A DNA stretch of 40,013 nt from NCBI GenBank assembly GCA_964612735.1, contig CAZTEB010000004.1, forward strand, positions 1-40,013. Reading direction: 5' to 3'. Shown here one piece after another: positions 9,079-18,110 of this stretch. The notes under the pieces are model-generated. The model saw only the letters and a list, made by a program, of their open reading frames with translations, was not told the origin of the DNA and did not search any database. Position 1 is the stretch's first letter; the number at the start of each line of letters is the position of its first letter. The DNA comes from CAZTEB01 sp964612735 (GTDB taxonomy: Bacteria; Patescibacteriota; Microgenomatia; UBA1400; PJMF01). The translations under genes and the position numbers were made by a program.

Positions 9079-10041
9079 CTAGCTTAGGCCGTAAATAATA
9101 AACATTACCGAGACACCGAATGCAGCTACAGTAGAGAGGAGCACTTTGTCACGTAGCAACACAAGCTCTGGTGACTCTCCCTTATTATCCTCATAGACAA
9201 GTTGGAGGTAGCGCATCACCCCAAAGATCACAAATGGTAGCGTCAGCATCAGTAGTTTTTGAGAGTGCAGTGTCTTGGGAAGCAGTGCGTACAAGTTGCC
9301 AAATCTTACATCTGGTCGGACAAACTCATTTTGGAATGCAAACAGAGCGTAGGTAAGCCAGGTTGCGTTGGCGAACATGCCGGTGTACTGATCGAGTAGG
9401 CGCTGGGAGTAGCGCTTGAGTGTTTTGCGAGTGGCTCCCGCAGGTTTTCCCTCCATAAGCGTACGCTCACTTTGGCGTTTTCCTACGGCCAGAAACAGTG
9501 AGGCTGAGACTACAGTTAATAAAAACCAAACACTCATATGAAGATTGACCACCACGGCACCAGCATAGACGCGGATTAGAAAGCCGGTGGCGATCGAGAC
9601 GACGTCAAAGATAGCTATGTGCTTAGTAAACTTGGCATACAACATTTGAAGACCAAAGTAGGCCATCACTAAAATTCTGAAAAAGAAAGGTAGCCAGAAT
9701 GACAGTAGAAACACTACAAGCACTAACGAGATGGCTGTGAACGTGGCAATCGGAATTGGAAGATCACCGGAGGCTATTGGTCGCTTGCGCTTGAACGGAT
9801 GCTGGCTATCTGCTTCGTGGTCAATGATGTCATTAATGATGTACACGCTTGAAGTCAGCAAACAAAAAATGAAGAAAGCAAAGCTGACGATTAAGAAGTA
9901 GGGGGTGCTTCCATCACCGGGAATGTAAAAAAAGAATCCTGAGAAAGCTAAAGCGGCAAATAGGGCCAGGTTTTTAATCCATTGCCTGGGCCGAGCTGTT
10001 TTTAGGAGCAAGTAAGGATAGGAGTGTTGTTTGGTTGGCAT
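9079..10041 (-). CDS. UbiA-family prenyltransferase, decaprenyl-phosphate phosphoribosyltransferase-like
   Basis: 320 aa, 8-9 membrane helices. N-terminal ARPRQWIKN (16-24) and the first Asp motif NDIIDHEAD (70-78) followed by KRKRPIASG are typical of the DPPR synthase branch of UbiA proteins, which attach phosphoribose from PRPP to polyprenyl phosphate, the first step to lipid-linked arabinofuranose. A second motif region (FDVVSIATGFLIR, about 145-157) is present. ATG overlaps the stop of the WecA-like gene by one base (TAATG), so translation is coupled. No DprE1/DprE2 epimerase pair is seen in this window; the product might stay as ribose or be epimerised by genes elsewhere. Confidence 0.85.
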   Translation of the reverse strand: MPTKQHSYPYLLLKTARPRQWIKNLALFAALAFSGFFFYIPGDGSTPYFLIVSFAFFIFCLLTSSVYIINDIIDHEADSQHPFKRKRPIASGDLPIPIATFTAISLVLVVFLLSFWLPFFFRILVMAYFGLQMLYAKFTKHIAIFDVVSIATGFLIRVYAGAVVVNLHMSVWFLLTVVSASLFLAVGKRQSERTLMEGKPAGATRKTLKRYSQRLLDQYTGMFANATWLTYALFAFQNEFVRPDVRFGNLYALLPKTLHSQKLLMLTLPFVIFGVMRYLQLVYEDNKGESPELVLLRDKVLLSTVAAFGVSVMFIIYGLS

Positions 10042-11099
10042 TATGCTCGTCTAGCCCACCAGTGCGTATATAGAACTGCTGCGAATACTACGGCCAAAAT
10101 GAGCAGTTTTAGGTGGGTTGATACGTATAATGATACCATTCCCAAACCAAAGCTGGTACTCCAATAGAACAGTGCTATTCTTCTTCTGCCCCATCCTGCC
10201 ACATCAAATAAAATATGATGAAGATGTCCTCTGTCTCCCCAAATTGGTGACTTTCCTGAATGTAGTCTGCGAGCAATAGTCACTAGCGCATCGGCAGTAG
10301 GAAGAGCCAAGACCATTAAAGTAGTAGCCACTTTTGCTCCACTCAAGATGGCAAGTACTGCTAGGAAGTACCCTGCCAGCGAGCCCCCACCGTAACCTGG
10401 CATACTGCGTTGTGGAAACCAGTTCCAGTAGGCATATCCAGCAAATGCTCCAGCCACGATGAAGCTTAGATGGGCAGTATTAAATTGAGTTGGGTCATCT
10501 ATAAACTGCAGTGACAGCAATCCCACAAACACAGCAGCGATGCTTACAAAGCCTGGAAGCTGGCCGTCAACGCCTTTCGACCAGTTGACGATGTTCATGT
10601 TCCAGACAATGAATAGCACAGCAAATATGTCTGCTAGCAGCCAAATAGTTCTAGTTTCACCTAGGATATTGAGAGTTAGTTGTGGCTGGTTGAGGTGAAT
10701 AACACCAGTTCCTAGTGGATTGCTAACATAGGCGATGCCGATGCCCGATCCCACCACGATGGTTGCGGCAAGTCCGCCAGCTAAGAGTCGCCACATCGGG
10801 TGAACATCAAAGATATCATCAAGCACACCCATGATCATCAGAACTAATCCGCCGCTTAAGATAGCGAGCAAGTAGGCATCAACTTTGAGGTATACGAGTG
10901 CTACTAGTGTGATACTTAGGAACACGATTAGTCCGCCACCTCGGGGAACAGTCCTGGTGTGAGTTCGTTTGCTATGGGTATTGGTGCTTGGGTCATCAAC
11001 CCAGCCAAACCTTGAGTAGAGAGAAATAACTAATGGTGATGTGATACATGCCAGGACAGCTGTGCAGCCAAATGCGATGAGTGCTGAGGATATGCCCAT
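10041..11099 (-). CDS. WecA/TagO-like polyprenyl-phosphate GlcNAc-1-phosphate transferase
   Basis: 352 aa, about ten membrane helices, MraY/WecA family (GT4). Seen: DDPS (35-38), the basic loop ending PRGGG (52-56), catalytic DD in GVLDDIFD (94-95), the NWSKGVDG motif (about 171-178), and DRGHLHHILFD near 292-302, whose HxHH-like signature separates WecA/TagO types from MraY. It would prime a lipid-linked glycan. SD AGG sits 6 nt before ATG. It follows an unknown small membrane gene by 9 nt and overlaps ubiA-like downstream, forming a coherent envelope glycan operon. Confidence 0.9.
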   Translation of the reverse strand: MGISSALIAFGCTAVLACITSPLVISLYSRFGWVDDPSTNTHSKRTHTRTVPRGGGLIVFLSITLVALVYLKVDAYLLAILSGGLVLMIMGVLDDIFDVHPMWRLLAGGLAATIVVGSGIGIAYVSNPLGTGVIHLNQPQLTLNILGETRTIWLLADIFAVLFIVWNMNIVNWSKGVDGQLPGFVSIAAVFVGLLSLQFIDDPTQFNTAHLSFIVAGAFAGYAYWNWFPQRSMPGYGGGSLAGYFLAVLAILSGAKVATTLMVLALPTADALVTIARRLHSGKSPIWGDRGHLHHILFDVAGWGRRRIALFYWSTSFGLGMVSLYVSTHLKLLILAVVFAAVLYTHWWARRA

Positions 11100-11108
11100 A
11101 CCAAACCT

Positions 11109-11480
11109 TTAGGTAACGATGCTAAGTACCCGAACCAAGCTTAGTAGTAGTAATGCCTGGACAACTACGGTGGTCCAAGCGAACATGGTGGTGACGAGTT
11201 CGCCGTAGTGACGAAGTTGAATGGTTATACCAATGTGAATCAGTGTGATGATGCTAGCTAAGAACGGAAAGAAAAACAGCCATTCTTTGGGTGCCAGCTG
11301 TGCGATGGGGTCAGCTAAGGTGTAAAACAATGGAATAACAGGTTGAATCCTGAAGTAGAAGATAGTAGTTACTAGAATCGAGATGGCAGTGATGAGTCCC
11401 GATAGTAGTATCTGTGACTTTACATTGAGCGGAATGGTGGCAAACCACTTCCTAGAGTACGGGACTTCTAACGTTACCAT
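11109..11480 (-). CDS. Three-helix membrane protein, DUF1648-like
   Basis: 123 aa with hydrophobic helices at about 25-45, 66-88 and 97-120. The PVIPLFYTLADPIAQLAPK stretch (47-65) before the second helix resembles small conserved membrane proteins of the DUF1648 type, but this is a weak match made by eye. ATG 11480 is 6 nt after a perfect TATAAT, so it is probably the leaderless first gene of the unit that goes on to WecA-like, UbiA-like and PMT genes. Function unknown. Confidence 0.72.
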   Translation of the reverse strand: MVTLEVPYSRKWFATIPLNVKSQILLSGLITAISILVTTIFYFRIQPVIPLFYTLADPIAQLAPKEWLFFFPFLASIITLIHIGITIQLRHYGELVTTMFAWTTVVVQALLLLSLVRVLSIVT

Positions 11481-11486
11481 GAAGTC

Positions 11487-11492
11487 ATTATA
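11487..11492 (-). promoter_or_regulatory. -10 (TATAAT) of the WecA-UbiA-PMT unit
   Basis: Perfect TATAAT on the minus strand, 6 nt from ATG 11480. Splits the glycan cluster into two transcription units: 14729-11520 and 11480-7682. Confidence 0.6.
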
Positions 11493-11519
11493 TACTGCTT
11501 GTAGAGCAGCTAAGAACCA

Positions 11520-13193
11520 CTAGAGTTGTTTCCACAGATAGAACCGATCAAAGTTGCCATTTACGACATAGTTGTCTTCTAGATACTCGGGCAAGCCGGG
11601 AAGAGGTGTTGTCTCGTCTTTCATTACCACGATAAACATTGGTGATCTCTTGACCAGATCATCAAATGTCTCTTGATAGGCATCGAAATCTTTGATGTGG
11701 AATGACACTGTGAACCTACCAGTGGGGGCCTTCTGGGTAAGTGCGTACAGCATGGGGTTGGTGCCCCAGATAAATAAGTATGGGTCGTCACTTTGAGCGA
11801 TAATTTCAGCAGCTGCGTAGTTGTCGCGCATTAGTGAGTCAAATCCCTGGTAGTACTCCTCTCTGCTTAGTTCTCCTTTGGCATAGGCCATGGAACGAGT
11901 GTAGTACGACAGAGTTGGATACAGCCCCACATCCAAGAGGAATAGTATGCTCACGAACATTGCTAGTAGTCCTGCAGATAGTGTCGTAACAAGTAGTGAG
12001 CTAAATGTGCTACTGAAATGTTTGGCATACTCGCCAAACGTCCCAAGTATGTTGAATCCTTTTACCAGGTTACTACCATGCTGTAGTAGCAGTACCACTA
12101 GCAAAGATAGCGCTGGCATAAGCTGGATAAAGTAGTGAGGGTATGGTCGATTGGAAAGTAGGGTGGCAAACAAGCTAAGTGCAAACCAGGTGATTACAAA
12201 TTGAGCGACGGGACTCAGCCACTTTCTAAAAACGGTGACCGCGACCACTATGCCACCCGCAATTGCGGCTTTACCAGGAAGACTAAAAGCTGTGGCCAGC
12301 AGCTGATTATCAAAAGGTAATTGCCAGGCTTGAACGTATCGGAAGTTATACAGTAAGCCAAAGTCTAGATATGCTTGTCCTGAGCCCCTGGCTATGAAGT
12401 AGAGGATTGACGCTAAAATGGGTAGTACTATGCCTACCGCAACTATGCTCGAGCGGAGTACTGTCACCACGAATCGCTTGAGCCAAGTACCTATTGAGTC
12501 AGATAGAAATGAGTTGGTGGTAGTAAACCACGAGACGCCGAAGAAGACTGCGGCGTCAAGTACGGCTGGCACTTTAGTCAGAATGCCGAGTCCAAGCGCT
12601 ACTCCTGCCGCTAGATACAGAGTGGTATCGTGAGTGTTATTCAATACTCGGCTTAGAAGTTGTTGGAGGGGGTGAGAAAACCAAGAACTTTTCTGTTTTT
12701 TCTTCGTGGGATTTGTGAAGAAGTCGGTGAACAGCTTGGTGTGAAATAGTAGTAGGCCGCCCCACAGCATGAAGCCCATTACAAACAACTCTCCATTAGG
12801 AATGTTGCCCTCGAACCACGGCAGTGTGGTAAGTAGTACGAATATGCCTGCAGCTAACGTAGTGGGCAAGACTTGCTTAAACAGTTTCCAAGCGATGTGA
12901 TAAAAAGCGATGGTGGTAGCTACCATCCAGCCGATGTTGAGAATCCGAAACCACAGTTGATTCGGCACCATGGCAAGGTAATAAATCAGGGGAGTCTTGT
13001 GGTCAATGATTTCGGCATACAGTCGAGCTCCATTTCTCATGGCGACTCCGAGAGTCAGGTAAATACCCTCATCACCGTACCAGTAGGGCTCTAGCAAGTT
13101 GGGGATGCGAAGAACCACTAAGAGTAGCAACAGGATAAGTAGCGGTGCCTCTTTGTCTAGCTGTCTATCAAGAATCTTAAGTCGTCGTAGCAT
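11520..13193 (-). CDS. GT39/ArnT-like membrane glycosyltransferase
   Basis: 557 aa, about 11-12 hydrophobic helices and a polar C-terminal domain of about 110 residues. The first outer loop holds the acidic pair in YWYGDEGIY (Asp41-Glu42) and DHKTPLIYY (64-72), as in GT-C enzymes using lipid-phosphate sugars. ATG 13193 is chosen because CATAAT lies 7 nt upstream; in-frame TTG 13229 and ATG 13202/13199 are alternatives. Lies 40 nt after the GT2 gene. Donor and acceptor unknown. Confidence 0.8.
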   Translation of the reverse strand: MLRRLKILDRQLDKEAPLLILLLLLVVLRIPNLLEPYWYGDEGIYLTLGVAMRNGARLYAEIIDHKTPLIYYLAMVPNQLWFRILNIGWMVATTIAFYHIAWKLFKQVLPTTLAAGIFVLLTTLPWFEGNIPNGELFVMGFMLWGGLLLFHTKLFTDFFTNPTKKKQKSSWFSHPLQQLLSRVLNNTHDTTLYLAAGVALGLGILTKVPAVLDAAVFFGVSWFTTTNSFLSDSIGTWLKRFVVTVLRSSIVAVGIVLPILASILYFIARGSGQAYLDFGLLYNFRYVQAWQLPFDNQLLATAFSLPGKAAIAGGIVVAVTVFRKWLSPVAQFVITWFALSLFATLLSNRPYPHYFIQLMPALSLLVVLLLQHGSNLVKGFNILGTFGEYAKHFSSTFSSLLVTTLSAGLLAMFVSILFLLDVGLYPTLSYYTRSMAYAKGELSREEYYQGFDSLMRDNYAAAEIIAQSDDPYLFIWGTNPMLYALTQKAPTGRFTVSFHIKDFDAYQETFDDLVKRSPMFIVVMKDETTPLPGLPEYLEDNYVVNGNFDRFYLWKQL

Positions 13194-13232
13194 TGACATC
13201 ATTATGCAGAAGTTCTGCTGAGTTGGCAAACC

Positions 13233-14729
13233 CTAGACTTTTTCAGTGACTTTGTACTCGATGTACTTGCCGAGCATTAATCTGGTGTGGGCATCGATTC
13301 CTGGTAATGCTGAAAAGAAAAAGCCTATGATTGGTAGCAGTAAGAACTCAATGGGCTGCAAAATATACGAAAAAATATTCCGCTTATTTGGCCGCGGAGG
13401 ACGATTGATAGCGTCAATGATAAAGATAACGAACATCGAGACAAGTGAAAGCGTCAGTAGAAATGACGTAACTTGCGGCAGCGTCTTACCAAGGATAGTG
13501 CGGCTAAACTCATCATTTAATAATGGCGGGAGAATTGCAGAGACAGTAATCGCAAACCAGTTTACCGGCCATAAGAAATGATCTTCAATCACCTTGAAGA
13601 TTCGAATTGTTTTGTCCCAGAAAGGAATGCCTTCGCTTAAAACATATTGGCGAATGATGTAGGCGTCATCACTAGCACCCCAAGCCCAGCGTTTCAACTG
13701 CTCATATTGGTTTACGAATGTATTCCAAATCCCATCGGCTTCGGCGGCATCAGCTAAGATAGGCAGAAAAATTGGCTCCACTTCAAAGTCACCTTTCTTA
13801 GCAAAGTATGACTTGAAGAATAGGCGATAGTCTTCTGGAATGACGTCGGTATCCCAGTAGCCTATATCCACTACATGCTTGAGAGAGGTGGAGTAGGTCG
13901 AGAAGTTGACGAGCCTGTCTTTGCGCATCAGAATGTACATTTGAGTGACAGAGAAAATTGAGGCCATCACTCTGACGGGAGCTGGCACTTGCCAGATATT
14001 GTTATAAAAGACGATGCCGCCCTGCCAAATCTTGTTAAATGGCTTGTCGCTACTGAGGAAGTCATACGTCAGAGCTGAGAAGTAGTGGTGATGGAACATG
14101 GCATCGGCATCTTCACTAGTTATGGTGGTGTTGGTGAGCTCGATACCTTCTTTGTCTATTAAGAGTTCCTTGGCTCGTTTGGCACCCCAGCAGGTATTAG
14201 ATGACTTGCCCTTCACTTCGCCTTCTATATCGGGGTGCATTGTCGTCCAGAGGTGACCGAAAGTGTCTCCAAATTCTTTTTTAAGTTCGGCAGCTTTATC
14301 GAGAGCTGCTTGACCTTCTCGCTCTTCAAACGAGATCATAATGTGGATGTTTTTACGTGGATACGACTGCTTGCTCAGCGCAGTTAGAGTGCGTTGCAAA
14401 GTGCTGATGGGTTCGGTGTACGTGGGAATAACGATAATGTGATGAGTGGTGTTCCAGCGCTTGGGAAACTGTTGTTTGAGGTCACCCAGCCAGTCGAACT
14501 TAGATGCAGCTTTAATCCTGAGGTGAGCCAATACAGATAGTACCGCGAGTGTGATCGAGCGGTACAGCCAGTAGACAGCGAAGGTGATCACGTAGTACGC
14601 CACAAAAGTGGGGATGAGCAGCGAGCCCCAAAACGGAAACAGAATAAGTGACCACGAAAAAAATCCGGGCAATATTTCTAAAGCCCTCCTGGTTCTGATC
14701 GGATGTCTGCGAAAGTAGCGTTTTATCAT
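13233..14729 (-). CDS. GT2 family processive-type membrane glycosyltransferase
   Basis: 498 aa. Two N-terminal helices (about 20-66), a cytoplasmic GT2 domain from HHIIVIPTYTEP (96-107), the metal-binding EDAD at 206-209 in place of DxD, and QLKRW (344-348), the QxxRW signature of cellulose/hyaluronan-synthase-like enzymes; two or three C-terminal helices end the protein. It probably makes or extends a surface polysaccharide or glycolipid. Start ATG 14729 follows TACAAT by 7 nt; the ATG at 14738 overlaps that hexamer and is less likely. First gene of its unit. Confidence 0.87.
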   Translation of the reverse strand: MIKRYFRRHPIRTRRALEILPGFFSWSLILFPFWGSLLIPTFVAYYVITFAVYWLYRSITLAVLSVLAHLRIKAASKFDWLGDLKQQFPKRWNTTHHIIVIPTYTEPISTLQRTLTALSKQSYPRKNIHIMISFEEREGQAALDKAAELKKEFGDTFGHLWTTMHPDIEGEVKGKSSNTCWGAKRAKELLIDKEGIELTNTTITSEDADAMFHHHYFSALTYDFLSSDKPFNKIWQGGIVFYNNIWQVPAPVRVMASIFSVTQMYILMRKDRLVNFSTYSTSLKHVVDIGYWDTDVIPEDYRLFFKSYFAKKGDFEVEPIFLPILADAAEADGIWNTFVNQYEQLKRWAWGASDDAYIIRQYVLSEGIPFWDKTIRIFKVIEDHFLWPVNWFAITVSAILPPLLNDEFSRTILGKTLPQVTSFLLTLSLVSMFVIFIIDAINRPPRPNKRNIFSYILQPIEFLLLPIIGFFFSALPGIDAHTRLMLGKYIEYKVTEKV

Positions 14730-14736
14730 CTTAGGC

Positions 14737-14742
14737 ATTGTA
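14737..14742 (-). promoter_or_regulatory. -10 (TACAAT) of the GT2 gene
   Basis: TACAAT on the minus strand with 7 nt to ATG 14729; fits a leaderless start. Confidence 0.55.
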
Positions 14743-14781
14743 TCGCATTTGCGTGGGTTGAGTGGCGAGTAGGCCTGAGCA

Positions 14782-15582
14782 CTACTTGTTAGTCAGTGCT
14801 AGGGTCAGGGAATTTTTAGCCTCAAGTGTGATTTTCAAGGCATTTTTAGCGTAAGCAGCTGTCTCGGCGATCATCCATGGCTCACAAACTTGACCTCGAT
14901 GAGACTGTGGAGGTAAGAACGGCGCATCTGTCTCTAGTACCAGTCGATCATGAGGCACCAGCTTGAGTAGTTCTCTGAGATAATTTGCAGTAGGGTACGT
15001 TACATTTGCCGCTACGCCGACATAGGCACCTAGCTCTAGCATGGCTTGGAGGTACGAAGTTGGTCCTGAGATGCAGTGGAGCACAAATAACTTCGGCAGC
15101 TGTTCTCTAAGTACTTCTAATGTATCCCAGTAGGCATTTCCATGGCTGGGTTCTTCTGGAATCAATCTATCTCTGACATGAAGAATGACGGGGAGATCTC
15201 GTTGGTTGGCTAGCTCTAGTTGTAGTCGGAGAGACTGTTGTTGAAGCTCTCTCAGCTTCGTTCGCTCTGTTTTAGACTTTGGTAGACGGAAGTAGTCGAG
15301 GCCAACTTCACCAATTGCGACGATCTCTGGATGCTGGTTCAAGAGTTTGGTGAGTTCCAACACCTCCTGCTTTGGGTTCTGAGTGGCATTGGGGTGTATG
15401 CCGACAGTGGCGGTTAGGCCTGATTCATGAGCCGCGATCTCAATCGCTCTAGTGCTCGTTTCTAGATCAGTTCCGACGACAACTGAAGCAGTCACACCAT
15501 AACTCTGGGCGTTCTGCCAGTGCCGTTGCCAATCTTGGTAGAGCGGATCGAGGTTATAGTGGCAGTGAGTGTCGATGATCAT
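14782..15582 (-). CDS. tatD: TatD-family metal-dependent DNase/hydrolase
   Basis: 266 aa, complete TIM-barrel hydrolase. Metal ligands: DTHCHYNL at the N-terminus, GEVGLDYF (about 91-98), ILHVRD (about 135), HCISGP and ETDAPFLPP near 195-205. Known members are 3'-5' DNases/deoxyribonucleases. ATG 15582 puts DTHCH at residues 4-8, as usual; an in-frame TTG at 15612 would add 10 residues. Lies 64 nt downstream of metG, a common pairing in bacteria (metG-tatD). Confidence 0.93.
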   Translation of the reverse strand: MIIDTHCHYNLDPLYQDWQRHWQNAQSYGVTASVVVGTDLETSTRAIEIAAHESGLTATVGIHPNATQNPKQEVLELTKLLNQHPEIVAIGEVGLDYFRLPKSKTERTKLRELQQQSLRLQLELANQRDLPVILHVRDRLIPEEPSHGNAYWDTLEVLREQLPKLFVLHCISGPTSYLQAMLELGAYVGVAANVTYPTANYLRELLKLVPHDRLVLETDAPFLPPQSHRGQVCEPWMIAETAAYAKNALKITLEAKNSLTLALTNK

Positions 15583-15645
15583 ATTGTTAGTGATGAGTGA
15601 TTGAGGTTGCAATGGCTTTTGTTACCAAAACCTAAAAAAAGTACT

Positions 15646-17127
15646 TTACTTCGAGTCTAGTCGTGGAAACAGTGGCTTCATGGCTGTTATTTTGTCTGCA
15701 GTAAAGTGATTGATAATGATGTCAGCTGTCTCAGGCATGAAGGGCTGTAGCTTTAAGGCAGAGTACACCAAGGCTGAAACTGCTACCTCAAGTACTCTGT
15801 GGGCCTCAGTAGTTTCCAACTTCCATGGTTTTTGATCAGCCAAGTAGCCATCTAAAACACTCAGTAACTCGGTTCGTAGGTAGTCCAGTCCGCCTTTTAG
15901 GTCATAGTTGTCCATGTGTCTGGCAAAAATGGTGGTGAGTTCTTTAGTTTCACCATCTTCCCAAATAGTTATGGTGTGGATAAGCTCCTGTTCGTTTTCT
16001 AATGAGATGGCGTGAGAGTATTCAGTTTTCTCGCATAACTTGGCTATCCTAGAGCAAAGATTGCCCAAGCCATTGCAGAGATCGGCGGTGTAGGTGGCGT
16101 CAAACTTCTCCCAACTGACATCCATATCAGTTCCAAACGGCCCCAAATGCATCAATAGATAGCGGGTGGCGTCGATGCCGTATCGTTCTACCAGCTGAGC
16201 GGGACTAATGACGTTTCCCAGTGACTTGCTCATCTTTTGGCCGTCAACTGAGATAAAGCCATTGATCAAAATCTTGTTAGACTGAGGCACCTCAGCCGAC
16301 ATCAACATGGCTTGCCACATGGCGCTTTGTTGGCGCAAGTTGTCTTTTCCAGCTAGTTGAACAACTGGCCAGTATTGCTCAAATGATGTCGTATCATCTG
16401 GCCAACCGATAGTAGAAATATAGTTGACCAGCGCGTCAAACCAGACGTACATTACGTGCTCAGCGTCTCCAGGAACTTCTACACCCCAGGGCATTTTTTC
16501 TTTGAGACGTGAAATGCTAAAGTCCTGTAAGCCACCCTCAACGAAACTCATGATTTCTCGCATCTTGCCCTCAGGTTGAACGAAGTCAGGTTTTTCGCGA
16601 TAGAGGCTTAGGAGTTGCTCCTGGTACTTGGAAAACTTAAAGAAGTAGTTTTCTTCTTCACGTAACTCTAGTTCTCGATTGGGGTGAAGTGGACAGCGAC
16701 CATCTTCGAGCTCGCTGTCTGTTTTCTCAAGCTCACAGCCCACACAATACTTGACTTGATAGTGCTTTTTGTAGATATCACCGTTGTCTGCGCAGCGTTG
16801 CCAAAATGCTTGAGCTGCTAGTACGTGGTGTTCATCAGTGGTGCGGACAAAATGGGTGTAGCTGAGGTTTAGCATGTCTTTAAGTTCGTGGAACTTGGTA
16901 GCATATTTGTCTACATATTCCTGGGGTGTCTGCTTTGCCTCTTCGGCTTTTTGGTAGATTTTCTGGCCGTGTTCGTCAGTGCCAGTATTAAATGCGACTT
17001 GCTTGTCCAGGGAGCGTTGATAGCGAGCGATTACATCAGCTGCTACAACTTCAAGCGCAAATCCAATGTGTGGTTCTGCATTGACGTACGGCAAAGTGGT
17101 GGTTATGTAAAACGTCTGATCTGGCAC
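15646..17127 (-). CDS. metG: Methionyl-tRNA synthetase
   Basis: About 493 aa. HIGH-type signature HIGF is near residue 16, a zinc knuckle CVGCELEKTD...CPLHP near 125-150, KMSKSLGNVI near 290-300, and an anticodon-binding helical domain; no C-terminal EMAP/tRNA-binding domain. The usual ATG-style prediction would start at GTG 17145, but that places TATAAT inside the coding region. GTG 17127 sits exactly 6 nt after TATAAT and gives a leaderless start MPDQTFYITTT, matching where the family normally begins. Upstream of tatD. Confidence 0.96.
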   Translation of the reverse strand: MPDQTFYITTTLPYVNAEPHIGFALEVVAADVIARYQRSLDKQVAFNTGTDEHGQKIYQKAEEAKQTPQEYVDKYATKFHELKDMLNLSYTHFVRTTDEHHVLAAQAFWQRCADNGDIYKKHYQVKYCVGCELEKTDSELEDGRCPLHPNRELELREEENYFFKFSKYQEQLLSLYREKPDFVQPEGKMREIMSFVEGGLQDFSISRLKEKMPWGVEVPGDAEHVMYVWFDALVNYISTIGWPDDTTSFEQYWPVVQLAGKDNLRQQSAMWQAMLMSAEVPQSNKILINGFISVDGQKMSKSLGNVISPAQLVERYGIDATRYLLMHLGPFGTDMDVSWEKFDATYTADLCNGLGNLCSRIAKLCEKTEYSHAISLENEQELIHTITIWEDGETKELTTIFARHMDNYDLKGGLDYLRTELLSVLDGYLADQKPWKLETTEAHRVLEVAVSALVYSALKLQPFMPETADIIINHFTADKITAMKPLFPRLDSK

Positions 17128-17133
17128 AGGACT

Positions 17134-17139
17134 ATTATA
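17134..17139 (-). promoter_or_regulatory. -10 (TATAAT) of metG
   Basis: Perfect TATAAT on the minus strand with a TTTAGA -35-like hexamer 17 nt upstream (17157-17162). Six nt to GTG 17127; decides the metG start. Confidence 0.65.
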
Positions 17140-17211
17140 CGGCACGCTTGTGCAGATCTAAAGTAAGGCTAGGAGTCTCTCAGCAGTTCTTTTTCTTGTC
17201 TGTCTAAATCT

Positions 17212-17559
17212 CTATCGATCCAAGGAGCCACCGCCGATCATCTGAGATAGCTTTTTATCAAGAGATATTTTCTTGAGGCTAGTCTTCAAGTTGGGACTAT
17301 CTTTAAACTCAGCTACTGAAGAGATGGTGGCGCTCGAGACTTGGAGTTGGTCTTTGATCTGCTGATAGGATTTCCCTTGTGATAACTCCCATAGTATGGC
17401 GAGTCGTTTGGCGAACACAGATCGTTCAGTTTCACTTAAAAACTCGCGCAAAAATGCTCTAACTTCAGCTGGATGGCGAAGGTCAGCAAGAAGAGTTGCT
17501 AGTTGGTCGAATAGTTCGCTCTCTTTATTTGGAGCGAGATCTTTTGAGGATGTTTGCAT
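17212..17559 (-). CDS. YerC/YecD family TrpR-like DNA-binding protein
   Basis: 115 aa. The region LFDQLATLLADLRHPAEV through the helix-turn-helix KSYQQIKDQLQVSSATIS (about 68-85) matches the Trp-repressor superfamily YerC/YecD group, whose exact targets are poorly known. ATG 17559 is used; a TTG two codons earlier is possible. The start overlaps the 3' end of the upstream membrane-protein gene by 35 nt, so the two are probably co-transcribed. Extra C-terminal tail of about 20 basic/Gly residues. Confidence 0.85.
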   Translation of the reverse strand: MQTSSKDLAPNKESELFDQLATLLADLRHPAEVRAFLREFLSETERSVFAKRLAILWELSQGKSYQQIKDQLQVSSATISSVAEFKDSPNLKTSLKKISLDKKLSQMIGGGSLDR

Positions 17560-18052
17560 ACACAAGTGACAGGATTTCTAGTATACCAAAGAAGGTCAGA
17601 AGTACTATTACTAGCTCGGTAGTGATGAGAACTCGCTGGAGGCGAAGAAAAAGCAACGCGGTAAGAAAACTACTTACTAGTAGTCCTCTGCGTGTGTTTA
17701 GCAGTACGAATGAGCAGCCAAAAAATAAGCTCAGAAATGTGGGCACTAGTAGTGGCAGGTAGCTGTTCGGCAGGATGACGTCTCGAATGCGGCTTGGTGC
17801 TACTTGGGTGAGGATGCCTAGCACAATGGCGGCGAAGAGTAAACTAATGGCAAGCGCTCTCCAATACTCTCTATAGGTGTGAACATTACTAAGAAGGCGA
17901 GCTACTAAACTAGAACTATTCCAAGACAGCTTGGGCATGTTTGCTACCGCCTGTGCCAGCTTATCTCGAGTGAACTTGGATGGCTTAGAGTGCGGCTTTG
18001 TGCGCTTTGATGACTGCTTATTGGTAGTAAGACGAGAGCGAGCTTTTTCCAT
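17525..18052 (-). CDS. Membrane protein, unknown
   Basis: 175 aa. A basic, polar N-terminal region of about 60 residues is followed by three or four hydrophobic helices (about 65-84, 97-116, 122-138, 143-165) and a KRSRSK end. No family recognised. Overlaps yerC-like downstream by 35 nt. ATG 18052 directly abuts TACACT, so the transcription start may come from an upstream TATAG sequence instead. Diverges from rmuC. Confidence 0.65.
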   Translation of the reverse strand: MEKARSRLTTNKQSSKRTKPHSKPSKFTRDKLAQAVANMPKLSWNSSSLVARLLSNVHTYREYWRALAISLLFAAIVLGILTQVAPSRIRDVILPNSYLPLLVPTFLSLFFGCSFVLLNTRRGLLVSSFLTALLFLRLQRVLITTELVIVLLTFFGILEILSLVYANILKRSRSK

Positions 18053-18097
18053 AGTGTAGCTGGGTGCTATAGTGCTTGGTATCTGTAGTAACTACAG

Positions 18098-18103
18098 TAT
18101 ACT
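18098..18103 (+). promoter_or_regulatory. -10 (TATACT) of rmuC
   Basis: TATACT, 7 nt before ATG 18111, with TTGGTA at 18076-18081 (16-nt spacer). Leaderless layout. Confidence 0.6.
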
Positions 18104-18110
18104 AAAGAGT

